Positions 23,363-34,446 of a DNA stretch of 64,000 bases are shown in pieces. Both the position numbers and the translations under genes were made by a program. This stretch comes from Utricularia gibba (Eukaryota > Streptophyta > Magnoliopsida > Lamiales > Lentibulariaceae). The notes under the pieces are model-generated. The model saw only the letters and a program-made list of their open reading frames with translations, did not search any database and had not been told where the DNA came from. Location: positions 1,364,001 to 1,428,000 of the forward strand of contig NEEC01000017.1 of NCBI GenBank assembly GCA_002189035.1, in the 5' to 3' direction. The stretch's first letter is position 1. Each line of letters begins with the position of its first letter.

Positions 23363-23824
23363 CTGGTGGTCTTCCCCTTTTTGTTTTTTATTTTCGATTA
23401 TTTTTTTCTAATTTAAAAATTGAATTTGGGTTTGGGTTGGGGTTTGATGGGCCCAAGCCTTTTTACTGTGGGCTTCAGATTCAGCTCTGGGCCTCGTGTT
23501 GGTTGCTTGCTTCGCTGTTGTGCTCCGCCGTCGGCGTTTTTTCGGCGGTGGTTCTACGGATTGTTCTTGTTGGATCCTGTTTGATTGCAAATTGGGCTCG
23601 TGATACTTTGCTGCAGCCAGAATCTTGATAGAATCTTCCGACGATGTATGTAACTGTTTCTAGTGTGTTGAGCTTCTATTTCTGGATTCGTAGGGTTTGA
23701 TGGTGTCGTGCTTTTCTGGGAATTATGTCATTTTGAAATTTCAGGAAAAACGTGTAACCAGATCAAAAGCCTTGTAGCAGTTTTAGTACGGTAGTCCCCC
23801 ATCGTTTTTCTACTGATATCAAGG
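23363..23824. other. Intergenic: PPR 3' UTR and next gene's 5' region
   Basis: T-rich sequence follows the PPR stop codon. Bases 23440-23640 have exon-like GC content and may be the 5' UTR of the following gene. No other feature was seen. Confidence 0.4.
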
Positions 23825-25288
23825 ATGGAGAGTTCGGCTGAACAAGGAAGTGAACCGAGGGAAATGATTACTGGAATATATTCTGAATTTATGCTGAGGT
23901 TAGGCCTCAAAGTTTATGATGTTTGCTGCCGAGTCCCAAATTAACTGTGTGATAAATTATGTTTTCCAGTCGCATATTTTATGTAAATTTTGAATCTTTA
24001 GGACTAAGCAGTTCAGTATCTAACCACAGGATCACAAAATTTGAAGAGTTAGTGTCCGAGGGAAGCAAGTTCCTGACTGCCTTCCGAGAAGCGCTAGGTG
24101 AGTACTGAGTCTTCACTTGTATATTGTGATTTGGATTGCCTGTGAATGTTACGCGTTAGCTTTTTAGTTTGAGGAAGCGTTTGTGCTGTGTTCTCCTGCT
24201 CAGTTGGCTTGTAACCTAGATCAGTTGAGTGTTGATCAAGCCGAACTCTCCTTGGCTCTATAATATTATTAATTATTGACTCTTACCCAGGAATTATAGG
24301 TCGATCACCTATTGATACATCTTCGAGTCTGATCGAGAATATTCTTGATAGTTGTGGTACAAGGCAAGTTTTATCCTATATAGCTTCTGGATCCGTGAAA
24401 GCCGATGATGGTGCCCAGAGTGTGAGCAAGTGTAAGTTAAAACAGGATATTTTTTCCTTATTTGCAGAAGGTTTGATGAACTTTGAACTGGAAAATTGTG
24501 ATGCATGACCTTATCACTCATAGATTTTATTCTTCTAATTTTGGGGGAGGTGCATGAATGCTTTAAATCTTAAGCCTTTGATTGTTCCTAACCCTTAGAC
24601 TTATGGCAGAAGTGAGCACTTGTTATTGTGGTCTTCAGAATTGTATCAGTAAAGGTACTATGCCAAATTATGAAGTTCATCCTGCTGTTCCCTAGTATGA
24701 TTATATCAATATTGCAGGTAAAATTTTGGTTGGAGAACTTGAGAGTTTTGTGAATGAGGCAACATCCCTCATGGATGCCATGATAGCCAACTGTGAGGAT
24801 GCCCACAGTTTCTTGGATTCTTCGAGCAACACAAATGAAGTATCTATCTCCACCAACTCTTTTCCGTGCATGTTATATGTTGCATACTCCGCTCTGCTAG
24901 AATACTGCTTATACCCATTTTTACCAGGAACCATCATCATCAGGGGACCTCTTAAAGCAAGAAGTCACTCATTATGCCAGCATTTTGGCAACAGTGTATA
25001 ATATGGTGAAGCTGGATTATACAATGCAGGTATTTACTCAAATGTATGTACGATTTGTTTGAACCCTGTGCCTTTTTTGTATCTCATTTTGTGCTACCAC
25101 ATTTTTCTTTTTTGTTTACTCCCACTAAAAAGTTTATGGTGTTCCACACACGTTAGGCTCGAATTGTCTGTTCCCTTGGTTTCAAGTCCTCACAGGGAGA
25201 ACTAGAGACGTATTGCGAAATGTGGTCTCTTCGCCCTTACGTCGACGACGAAACAATGCAGAAAGCATGGAGCTTGCTCCCACCTTGA
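23825..25288 (+). CDS. Plant-specific protein of unknown function (possibly DUF7795 family)
   Basis: Six exons join in frame: 23825-23898, 24030-24097, 24291-24431, 24718-24839, 24928-25029, 25157-25288, about 212 residues. The protein begins MESSAEQGSEPREMITGIYS and continues EFMLRITKFEELVSEGSKFL. It then has a helical middle (SLIENILDSCGTRQVLSYIA, GELESFVNEATSLMDAM) and ends ETMQKAWSLLPP. There is no signal peptide or membrane segment. The opening resembles a small plant family I recall as DUF7795; function is unknown and the name is tentative. At exon 3 an acceptor at 24299 is an alternative that keeps the frame. At exon 5 only the acceptor before 24928 keeps the frame open. Confidence 0.72.
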
Positions 25289-25467
25289 TCCGGATGTTCT
25301 TTGTGAGTTTTTTCGTGGTATGCTTTGTGAAGCTTTTAGTACATGAGCATATGCACTTTCTGAGGATGCATTACTTAGGAAACCATACTTCCATGGATCA
25401 TTAGCTTATTGATATACTACTAAAAGCCATCCAGGATAACAAGCAAGGAAGCAGACTTTCATCCCTG

Positions 25468-25833
25468 TCATGGGAAGCCCAGTGACCGAGTTCCGGGTCC
25501 CGAGCCTGCATGCGAACCAGCATATGATCCTGCCTCTGAACCAGCACCAGCACCAGTACCACCACCGCTTGAGCTTGAACTAGAACTAGAGCTAGAGCTT
25601 GAGCTGCTGCTCGAGCCAGCCCCTGATCCGGACCCGGACCCGGACCCAGACCCAGAGCCGCTACCCCCTGCACCCAGTCCAATCCCAACTCCAGCTCCAA
25701 TGCCCAGCCCCAAGCCACCCAAGTCCAAGCCAAGATCCATCCTGGCCACGCGGGCATCACAACCCGGCGCAAGCCCTGCACCCAAAACCAACCCCAAAAG
25801 AAACCAACCCATCAACTTCGCCATTGTGCTCAT
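25468..25833 (-). CDS. Glycine/serine-rich secreted protein
   Basis: One exon of 121 residues on the minus strand. An N-terminal signal peptide (MAKLMGWFLLGLVLGAGLAP) is followed by ARVARMDLGLDLGGLGLGIG, alternating Gly-Ser dipeptides, an uninterrupted run of 16 Ser and a SEAGSYAGSHAGSGPG tail. This closely resembles Arabidopsis At4g30450/At4g30460-type glycine-rich proteins (from memory), thought to be cell-wall structural proteins. ATG codons at 25833 and 25824 are both in frame; the second, directly before AKLMG, may be the true start. The low-complexity codons look stable in frame from start to stop. The gene ends about 180 bases from the stop codon of the previous, convergent gene. Confidence 0.82.
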   Translation of the reverse strand: MSTMAKLMGWFLLGLVLGAGLAPGCDARVARMDLGLDLGGLGLGIGAGVGIGLGAGGSGSGSGSGSGSGSGAGSSSSSSSSSSSSSSSSGGGTGAGAGSEAGSYAGSHAGSGPGTRSLGFP

Positions 25834-27782
25834 TCATCCTCTTCGCCCATAGCCTTGCTTGCTATTTATTTGCAACTGTGAATGGAACAGAATCGCGAAG
25901 TGGGGCGTGCCTAGATTGCAATAATTCTGCGCACTAACATGGAAGATCAGGCATGCTCTTAGTGGACATGGCTCTTTCTACCGTCCATCCAATAGCAGAC
26001 CTGGTGCTGTTCCATCCAAAAACACAAACCCAGATCACATCCCGTTAAAATCCCTCCAGATGGCTGATTTAACTGCGCTGGAACCAAACCAAATCTTTGG
26101 CGATTCCCCATTGTCCATTCTCCATCAACATGGGAGAGCATCGATGTGACAAGGTACGCCTACTCTTTCTTGCGCAATCTGTTATCCGATTTATCCAGGC
26201 TCAACGGTAACTGTCGTGATTACAATCTCTCGACTCCATTAGGACATTCAACAGCTAAACATTGGCTGGAGATTCCGCAAACAAACGACCCATTTGCTGG
26301 ATGTAAATCCGCCATAGAATCCACGCCTCCATCTCAACGATGCCGATGTAACATGTAGCAGATACGGTAGGATACTGCATGTTGAAAAAATACTATGCAA
26401 AATTTCCTTTTGCATTCTTTTTTTTTTTTTTTGAAAAAAAGCCGTCATTCCCAAGAAAAGAATCAATCAAAGCAACACGAGTAGTTAAGACATCTTGGTC
26501 CAACCTGCAAGCCTCATGGGTACTCACTACTAGTAGTAGTCGTTAATGCCTGCCCCGAAATATGCAAGAACGCCTTCCCAAGACTAGGTTTTTGTTACCA
26601 AGGTTTGAAATTTAATCTAAATTTCGATTTTTCGACACAATTTCAACCCAAAATATGCAAAAACGCTTCCCAAGACTAGGTTTTTATTACCAAGGTTTGA
26701 AATTTAATCTAAATTTCGAGTTTTCGACACAATCTCAACCCAAAATACGCAAAAACGCCTTCCCAAGACTAGGTTTTTATTACCAAGATTTTAAATTTCG
26801 AGTTTCGACACAATTTCAACTCATCCCTGAAACAAAGACAACAATTTCAGCCTATTTTTAATCTTTAGGTCAATATAGCTCTATTGTTACTCCGCAATTA
26901 AGGACACGTGGTTCTTTTTTTTATTATTATTTTAAAATATTCCGGAAATTGGGCATTGATTTGCATAATTGCATGTGATTTGGTTTTCCAAACAATATGA
27001 AAAAAAACATACATTTTTAGGTAGATAATTAATAAACGAACGTGCATTTTGTCCTTGTTCTTTGTTCGGTTGCTCCATCATCTTTCAAAAACGGCTCATT
27101 TTCTTCCTCAATCCCTATCGAATACACGAAAAATAATCAAATCGATTCGATTCCGTAAACTCGAATCGATTAATTTTCAGATCCCATCTCTATGCTCTCA
27201 AGAAATACACATGAGATGTCACATATATATGTGTGTGTTATAAAACGTAAAATTATTGCTATTATTATGATGATTGTGTTTTAGGGTTTTGGTAATGTAA
27301 CATGGGAGTGGGCCCGCAGCCTGCATGTGCGCCCATGTGGGGTGTCGTTGCAACTTGCCATCGACCCCCCCACCCTACTACTACGGCGGCGCCCCTCCCC
27401 CGCCGAGCCACAATAAAACAATCCAAAAAACAATAAATAAATCCACTTTCCAGTGATTCCTTCTTTCTTTCTACGCCTCCGCTGCATATGTTCTTTGTCT
27501 GACTTTCCCCAGTTCTTGTCTGAACTCTGAGTCATGAAACGAGGGTAGGTGAAGTGAATGGATTCTGTAGGTCAAGTTCTCTGCTGATTTTCATTCCTCG
27601 TATGATGTTCCCTAGTTGCATCGTCAAGGAATGATCATTGTTCATTAGGGTTTTGTTTTTATTTACTTTGCTGTGGTAAACATTCTTGAATCTTGAACTG
27701 CGATCATGGTTTTTGGGGAGCAGTTCTGGCTCAAGAAACGGATGGCCATCTTCTTCATGTTGTGGGTTTTAAATGGTGCAGG
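25834..27782. other. Intergenic with minisatellite and IBL1 5' region
   Basis: No recognised gene. It holds a T run near 26421, the minisatellite at 26556-26820, AT-rich DNA to about 27290 and then GC-richer sequence. Bases 27530-27780 are the likely 5' UTR of IBL1. Confidence 0.45.
26556..26820. repeat. Minisatellite, three copies of a ~92-bp unit
   Basis: Copies start at about 26556, 26649 and 26741. Each contains AATAYGCAAGAACG or AAAACG, then TTCCCAAGACTAGGTTTTT, TTACCAAG, an AAATTTCGA element and TTCGACACAAT. Copies 1 and 2 are nearly identical; copy 3 has lost about 12 bases in its middle. No coding meaning is evident. Confidence 0.85.
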
Positions 27783-28304
27783 ATGCGAGGCTCTTCGGCG
27801 CTGCAAAGGCAGGAATTTACGAGAAAATGGATGAAGAGTCTGAGACTGTACGCCAACCTGAAGAGGGGGATGCCCGTGTCTGAGCGCAGAACGGCCATAA
27901 AACTGTCCTCCGATGTGGCCATCGCCTCCACCAGGTCATCGTCCACCCGCTGGGGCCGGGCCGTGATATCAACCGCAGCCGAGAACCCGGATGACGCTGC
28001 CCAGATAATCGTTCGAAGCCTATCCGGCCAAAAGGCACATTCCAACCCCAAATACCGTAAGAAGATTCTGCGGAAGAGCCACCGGAGGGTGACCAAGAAA
28101 AGGTCCGCAAAATGTTTACACTGTATCAGGCCCCTGGACAGCCGCATCCGTGCGCTCAAGAGGCTTGTTCCCGGCGGGAAGGGGATCGCCGGCGAGGCCC
28201 GCCTGATCAGAGAGACCATGGATTACATTGCTTCTCTTCGGGTTCAAGTGGATGTGATGAATGGCCTTGCTTCCTTGTTTGGCGTGAGGGGTCCTGATCT
28301 TTAA
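27783..28304 (+). CDS. IBL1: IBH1-like atypical bHLH regulator
   Basis: One exon of 173 residues. I use ATG at 27783 (MRGSSALQRQEFTRKWMKSL), whose start is typical of the family. A basic, Arg/Lys-rich middle (KYRKKILRKSHRRVTKKRSA) precedes a helix-loop-helix (RIRALKRLVPGGKGIAGEAR, LIRETMDYIASLRVQVDVMN). It lacks the Glu and Arg residues needed for E-box binding, as in IBH1 and IBL1 (Arabidopsis At4g30410, from memory). Such proteins block cell elongation by dimerising with activating bHLH factors downstream of brassinosteroid signalling. Location should be nuclear. Confidence 0.88.
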   Translation: MRGSSALQRQEFTRKWMKSLRLYANLKRGMPVSERRTAIKLSSDVAIASTRSSSTRWGRAVISTAAENPDDAAQIIVRSLSGQKAHSNPKYRKKILRKSHRRVTKKRSAKCLHCIRPLDSRIRALKRLVPGGKGIAGEARLIRETMDYIASLRVQVDVMNGLASLFGVRGPDL

Positions 28305-30700
28305 TTCTTACATGTGTTTGTTACAGCCGATGTTTTTACTCCATAGTTCCTTATTGGATTTGTTCTTAACATTCTTCCTTCTGTATGCCGTCTCTCTTGG
28401 TCACCGCTCACTCGCATCTGGTACGCGTACCAATACTGTTAGAAAGTTCACTGGGCCGATTCTCAGCCCATAAAAGGATCTAAATGGGCTGCAATTCAAA
28501 ACCATCCATCATTTCAAACACCTTTGGTTTAGATTTCATTTGATAATAGAATATTAATATATTTAAATATAATGTAATTGAGTATGTATATACTCAATTG
28601 TAAGATATATAAAAAATTATATGTTTAATATTCAGAAATACAAATTTGAAGTATAATATTTGAAAAGACATAAATAAGAAAACATATGTTAGTATAGATA
28701 TAATTCACTCTTCTCCTTTCTTCTCCTCCCCTCCTCTCCCTTTCCTCCATTTGTATATACTACATATATGCTTAAAAAATGAGTATGTGAATGATACCGC
28801 TATACAAAGCTGAAATATATATGTTAATTAAAAAAATGTCAATTTAAATATAAATTTAGATATAAATTTTCTATATGATACTATCAAACATCTTGTTATA
28901 TTGGATATATTAGTTTTGGTAAATATGCAGAGTGTGCTAAACTCCTTTAAAACTTCTGTCTACTACTTTACATGAACTTGTCCCCTAATTGATAAACCTT
29001 CATTAATATACATTTTTATCGAACACATATTTCTCATAAAAAATAACCACATTATATCTTCCAACCATACAATCACGAATAAATATTTGTTTTACGATTT
29101 ATCTCATTTAAAACATATTAATTGAAAAAAAACATGATATTTTCATTTCTTCTCTAATACAATGAGGCAAAAAAACTAATATTACAAATGTTTTATTGAT
29201 AAAAAAATATCAAGAATATTCAATTTTATCACATACATATCATAAGATTAACACTTATTTTCAAGCTGGGGTTATCCTAGCTGGCTTTGCCTTTAAACAC
29301 AATGATTATTATTCAATGATATTGACTTGTTTTGTCAACCACCCATTGAGAGTAATTTTCATAAAATAATATTTTTTAAAAAAGTCAAACTTTTCAAGAA
29401 ACCAAAACGTTGACTTGTAATTGAGAGGCCAGGGGCCAAGTTGGAAATTCTTCCTTAGTTTTTTTTCACCCTCCTAACATTTTCTGTTTGAAAAGCACGC
29501 GTATCTTTGTATATTGCATTAATTCCGGCTAAAATTGTAACCTAACCTGACCTAATTCCACAAAATTCAAACTTTAAAGGACCCGAGAAAAAAACAATGA
29601 GAACGGGTTTGATAGTATAGTTTAATTAATAATATATTTGATACTTTATATGATTATAATTGAAAGTATCTTAGATAGATGGGTTATACAAATATGTGTT
29701 TAAAATATTATTGTGTGTTGATAAATAAGTAAAAAAAAAAAAAAACGAACCAAAATCATAAGAGAGAAGAGATAACCATGATAGGAGGAATTATACGAAT
29801 GTTTTACAAATCATTTATATATTAGAAATCATGTTTATCAAAGAAATGTAATTTTTAATGATTGAGTGTAAATGAATCTTTAAGAGAAAGAGATAACTTG
29901 ATGAAAAGATACAAACCTATAAAATTAGGATTATAACCAAATAGAGTGAATTAAACAAATGTGACAATTAAACCAACAATGATGTACAATCAAAGTATTT
30001 AATTGTGAACAATTCGAATATACATGTTATAAGAGAATTTGTCCGTATTTGGAAATGTAAACAAGCAAACCAACCTAATAAAAAATGAGAATGACACAGG
30101 GTAAGAGTCTATTTTATTTTATTAATTTTTTGAATTGATTTTATTCAATTTTTAAAATTCTAATATTAAAATTAGAAGTTTAGACTTATGATTAACTTCA
30201 GAAATTATAGAATTTCTTAAATCTTTCTTTTAGAAATTAATTAAAAATATATATTATTCAATTTTTATCTATTTTAAAATATATATTTATAACATAATAT
30301 AAAATTATTGAATAATTTAATATATTACATTTTAAAATAGATAATTTATTTTATTAAATTTTATAATACAATTTTATATCATCTCACTTAATATTTTATT
30401 CATATAATTTTAAAGTTAATTTTATTCTATATAATATGAAGTACAATTTTAAATTACAGAATATGAGTTAAATTTGAAAATAAAGTTCAGACTTTCTAAT
30501 AAAGAAGTAATTTCCAATTTTTAAAGAGTGATTGCTTGTGAAATGCATAGGAGTTGCTGACCTAAGAAAAACCTTGTGTAGCGAGTTCAACTAGTTTTGG
30601 TGTTGACATGCTTTTGTCCCTAGCTCCTATTTGTCAACCATTCACCTTTCCATTGCCTTCCAGAGCTCCAATTTCCAAGTCAATATCCCATCTGCCATTT
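28305..30700. other. AT-rich intergenic region with MITE-like element
   Basis: Apart from the element at 28537-28891 no gene was seen. GTTTGATAGTATAG at 29606 resembles the end of that element in inverse orientation and may mark another diverged relative. The rest is A/T homopolymer-rich. Confidence 0.5.
28537..28891. mobile_element. MITE-like repeat, copy A
   Basis: A ~355-bp AT-rich unit starts CATTTGATAATAG and ends with the near reverse complement ATACTATCAAACA, so it has short imperfect terminal inverted repeats. It shares ordered blocks with 47518-47775: AATGTAATTGA, TTTGTATATA, TTAAAAAATGA, TTAGATATAAATTTT. It has no coding capacity. The non-autonomous transposon interpretation is inference; target-site duplications are not clear. 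Confidence 0.5.
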
Positions 30701-30710
30701 TGTGATTTTG

Positions 30711-30717
30711 TATAAAG
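30711..30717 (+). promoter_or_regulatory. TATA box of the ATL13-like gene
   Basis: TATAAAG lies 44 bases before the ATG at 30761, leaving a very short 5' UTR if used. Position and motif fit a plant core promoter. Confidence 0.45.
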
Positions 30718-30760
30718 TTCTCATCTTGCGCACATTCATTTTCAGCATCTTCCAAGGGAT

Positions 30761-31938
30761 ATGGAGAGGGCTCCTCCGCAGAGAAATCTTCCCTCACCTT
30801 CGGAGTTCAAAGGCCGTGGCTTCTCCATGAGTGGTAACAGCCCATTTGTAGTCATTGCGATCGTAGTCCTCGCCGCGGTTTTCTTCGTTTCCGGTGTTGT
30901 ATTCCTAGTGATTCGGTATCTACGGCGCCCCACGAGTGAAAACCCTGATGATATGGAGAGTATAAGTGCTCTTCATGGTCAGCTGAGGCGGCTTTTTCAG
31001 TTGCATGATTCTGGGGTGGATCAGTTATTCCTTGATGCATTTCCTGTTTTCAGATACAAGTCTGTTTTAGGGTCGAAAGCTCCCTTCGACTGCGCTGTTT
31101 GCTTGTGTGAGTTTGTGGCTGAAGATAAGCTGAGGTTGCTACCTAAATGTAGCCATGCTTTTCACTTGAATTGCATTGATACTTGGCTTCTGTCACATTC
31201 GTCTTGTCCTCTGTGTAGAGCGAGTTTGGTTCATGATCTATCCAGTGATGGGTGCTGCAGTTCTCCCAAAGTCATGCTTCTTGAATCTGAAAGTGGGAGT
31301 TCAAGGGGAACTTTTGTGATGCATCATTCTCTAGAATTGATTCCTTCCATGAAAACGATGATTGTTTCCATACAACTTCTCCATGTCCACTTCTTAGTTC
31401 GGGTGGATTGGATCAGGATGAAGAAAAAAGCAGGAGCACTAGGGAGAAACTTGTTCATATCAAGCTTGGGAAATGCAGAAGTAGTCATGTTGCAGTTGAG
31501 GAGACTAGTGATGCACAAACAGAAAGGTGCTTTTCAATGGGGTCATTTGCTTACATATTGGATGAGAGTGAAATCCTAAGAGTTCCTATTCAAATCTCGA
31601 ATACCAAACAATGTTGTGGCAAGAAGCCCTGCTCATGTGATAGTTCAAATATCTGGTTAAATGGGAAGAGGGAAAGGCTTGCTGTATCTGAGATGGAGTC
31701 ATTGAGGCGGGCCTATTCGACTCGATTGCTGATCAACCGGAATCAAGTTACCCCAACCATGCTCCCGGACCTGAAAATTCAAGAGAAAGGAATGGTTTAT
31801 GATGAGGAGGAAATGAGAAAATGCAGAAGCTTGGGTTCTCAGGTAAATTTCCCTTATGTGGGAACAAGAACTCTCCTGTGGCTTATGGGAAGGCATAGTA
31901 AGAATGCCCATGATTCACCTGCTTCAACTAGTGTATAG
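30761..31938 (+). CDS. ATL13: ATL13-type RING-H2 E3 ubiquitin ligase, one-base frame break
   Basis: Intronless like most ATL genes. The first frame gives a transmembrane segment at residues 28-52 (VVIAIVVLAAVFFVSGVVFL), the ATL GLD-like motif GVDQLFLDAFPVF (85-97) and a RING-H2 domain (111-152: CAVC, CSHAFHLNC, WL, CPLC) whose residues match ATL13. These membrane-anchored ligases ubiquitinate regulatory proteins. At about 31305-31310 the frame breaks. The conserved C-terminal part (DASFSRIDSFHENDDC, KLVHIKLGKCRSSHV, ERCFSMGSFAYILDE) continues in the next frame to the stop at 31938. One extra A in the GGGGAAC run would join them. Unjoined, the first frame ends at 31579 with an unrelated tail. 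The total length (about 390 residues) suits the family. Confidence 0.88.
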
Positions 31939-32054
31939 ACTAAGACTTTTTGGCTTTGAATTCTTTTTTTCATATACATCACAGTGAGTCCTTGCTTTTT
32001 TCCATGTCAAAATAGACGAGTTAAACAGCGTGAAAGCCAAACAAACCTGCAAAA

Positions 32055-33915
32055 TCATGCCACCATGGCAACATTCTCAACAAACACATTAGCACTCTCA
32101 TCGATTCTGTAGGAAATGTCAAAGCATTCAAGCACAAGGTGATACAAAATATCACTAGAAGTTAGCGAAGAGACTATGGTGTCCTCTTCACAATTATCAT
32201 CCTCGTGACAATCTGCCAAGCCTGGACCATCTCCAGTTTTGGCGTTCATATTGTATTGACTAGCATGCTCATGAGGTTGGTTACGGTTACGTTGAGACAC
32301 TGATCTTATGTCCCACGAGAGGACCTGCTTTATGAGGGACTGAAATTCCTCAGGGGAAGCATAAAGGGACTTCTGTTCCTAAAAGAAGCATTCATAAATC
32401 AGGGAAAAGGAGAAAGAAAAAGGAGTATGCAGTTTGATGAATGAAATGAGGTATTGAAGTGCAGTATCAGACCGCCTGAGACCAGCAACTTGCTAAACTA
32501 GACGAAAAACCATCTTGGAAATTGACAGAGGCTATAGCTAGTGCGTTATCCTCCTGCACAAGTACTAGATTCTTAAGTTACTGGTATGGAGTTCTACGTG
32601 AAAACAGCTGGACATAATCATAATTTAAGTGGCATGCCAAAAATTATCATTGAGTCAGAGCATACTTTCACCCAGGCAGGAACTTCAGCTCCTGGAATGC
32701 TGTCACAGTATGGTAAATAAGGCTTTATATCAAGTATGGGCTGCAAAAAGTATATAATGAAGAAAATTATATAATGAGGAAAATTGAATTCACAGTCACA
32801 TAGGGATTATGGTCACATAGGGATTATGGCAATCTTCTAGCAGTGAAGAGAACTTACAGTTCCATCAACAAGATCAACATCTGACACTAACAATGTAGAG
32901 CCATGTCTTGCCTCCAGCTGAAATTTCATACACAGATAAATGGGAATTTCTTATTTCAACGATTGAAAAAAAAAAAAAAAAAACAAAGATGAGGGATTTT
33001 GCTGTAAGAAAACCTTGGCAACTGTTAGTCCAATTGGGCAGGGGCGATGAGGGGACCTTGTTGCGAAAACCCCAACTCTTTTTCCCTTGAGTCTTGGCAC
33101 TCTGACCTACAAAACCAACGTCACTTACTACTATGAATCGCCATTCACAAAAAAGAAAGAAAAGTAACACCAACCTTTGCCTTAAATCCGGACTGGGATG
33201 GATTTTTCCATAGTTTTTCAATATCAGTGTTGAGATGAAAAACAAATATAATCCAGCAATGACTGAAACCTTCAAGATCCACTAGAGAAGCTTCTGGGAC
33301 ACGAGAAGGGTCAAACTTCAGGGATGCCCTAGCAAGAGGTACAAGCAAAGGCTGTCTTGGTGTTCCATTTCTGTACAAAATCCAATGAGTCGTAAACAAA
33401 AGCAAAATGAATTCTCAAAGTACATAGCGTGTCTATAGACTACCTCATAGAGAAGCATGAATGTACCACACCAATAGGCGCCATGGGGTACGAAAAAGAT
33501 TCACAATCTTCACCATTCGTCCTGGTCAATGCTTTTCTCAGAGCCTTCACCATTCAGAATAAGGAACTCAACCAACACTCCATGACCCTGGTCTCTAATG
33601 CCAACAACATTTAAAAGCCAACACTATGCAGACCTGCTGAGCCCTAATTCGTCCTTGTCGTTCAGCAGCGCATTTCTCCAAAGAACCCTTCAACGCCACT
33701 TCCAGTTCCTGAACTCTATTCCTACTCGGGAAAAACAAATTGGATTTCCTCCTCCACCAATAATCTGCACAAAACAAAACCCATTAGAACCAACTACAAA
33801 AACAGCAGACTAGAAAACAACTCATTAGGTACTGAGCGGGAAACTTACAGGAAACGGCAGCAGAACCCACCGCCACAGCGGCGGCGATCAGCAACTCCCT
33901 GCTGCCCCTTCCCAT
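32055..33915 (-). CDS. TRMO: tRNA N6-threonylcarbamoyladenosine methyltransferase (TrmO/TsaA family)
   Basis: Nine exons on the minus strand: 33849-33915, 33634-33764, 33444-33544, 33175-33370, 33014-33106, 32858-32917, 32666-32740, 32473-32553, 32055-32378; 375 residues, all phases fit. After a short hydrophobic N-terminus (LLIAAAVAVGSAAV) comes a coiled stretch, then the beta-barrel TrmO domain: PMAPIGVVHSCFSMRNGTPR, FSHCWIIFVFHLN and the hallmark ATRSPHRPCPIGLT (about 180-193), then DVDLVDGTPILDIKPYLPYC. The enzyme uses S-adenosylmethionine to methylate t6A37 in tRNA-Thr, tuning decoding. The hydrophobic start could be a membrane anchor or targeting signal. It converges on the ATL13-like gene with about 115 bases between stop codons. 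Confidence 0.93.
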
Positions 33916-34446
33916 TAAACATGAAAACGGAAATTAAATTACAAAAACAAAATAAAAAAATGTTGGATTTATTAAGCCCAAATCGTACAAGCCCATTAGA
34001 AAAGCCTATAACCTGAGCCCAATCTTCGCGCCGCCTTATTGAAAAAAAAAATTTTTGATTTTTTTTTGTCTTAAAAGTCTTCTTTGTAGAGTAAATGATT
34101 AATCATTAGTCATTTTCATAAAGAAAATGATTAATTGATTTGGTCAAACCTTTTCTCATCAGTACATTCTTGAAAACTTAAATTAATTTTTAAAAAATTG
34201 AATAAAAAAAATACATCAATTTTTTAAAAAAAAAATATTTTGGGATTAGGGTTTTAAAAAAGTAGAGGCTGATTTTAATGAATTTTATTAATAAAATAAT
34301 GAGCTAAATTCCACTTGCACAGGTATGTAGAAAAGTACTCCAGCGAGTGGCGCAAAAACCCAATCTTTCAACCGAACGTCGCCGGACAGGATTCGCTGGC
34401 CTGGCCATTCTCGTTGTCGGTGGTTGATCTCCAGAGCTGTCCGAGT
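33916..34446. promoter_or_regulatory. Divergent promoter between TRMO and DGK
   Basis: This 531-bp gap must serve both genes. It is AT-rich with runs of A and T at 34050-34260, then GC-rich from 34310, probably DGK 5' UTR. The open frame upstream of the DGK ATG lacks another ATG. Confidence 0.45.

Noticed and set aside
25399-25781. 126-codon minus frame opposite and overlapping the glycine-r​ich gene
   Set aside because: It is a shifted reading of the same low-complexity sequence; only the other frame has a signal peptide and the family pattern.
28305-30700. Autonomous transposon or retroelement in the long AT-rich gaps
   Set aside because: No long terminal repeats, reverse transcriptase, transposase or integrase frames were seen.
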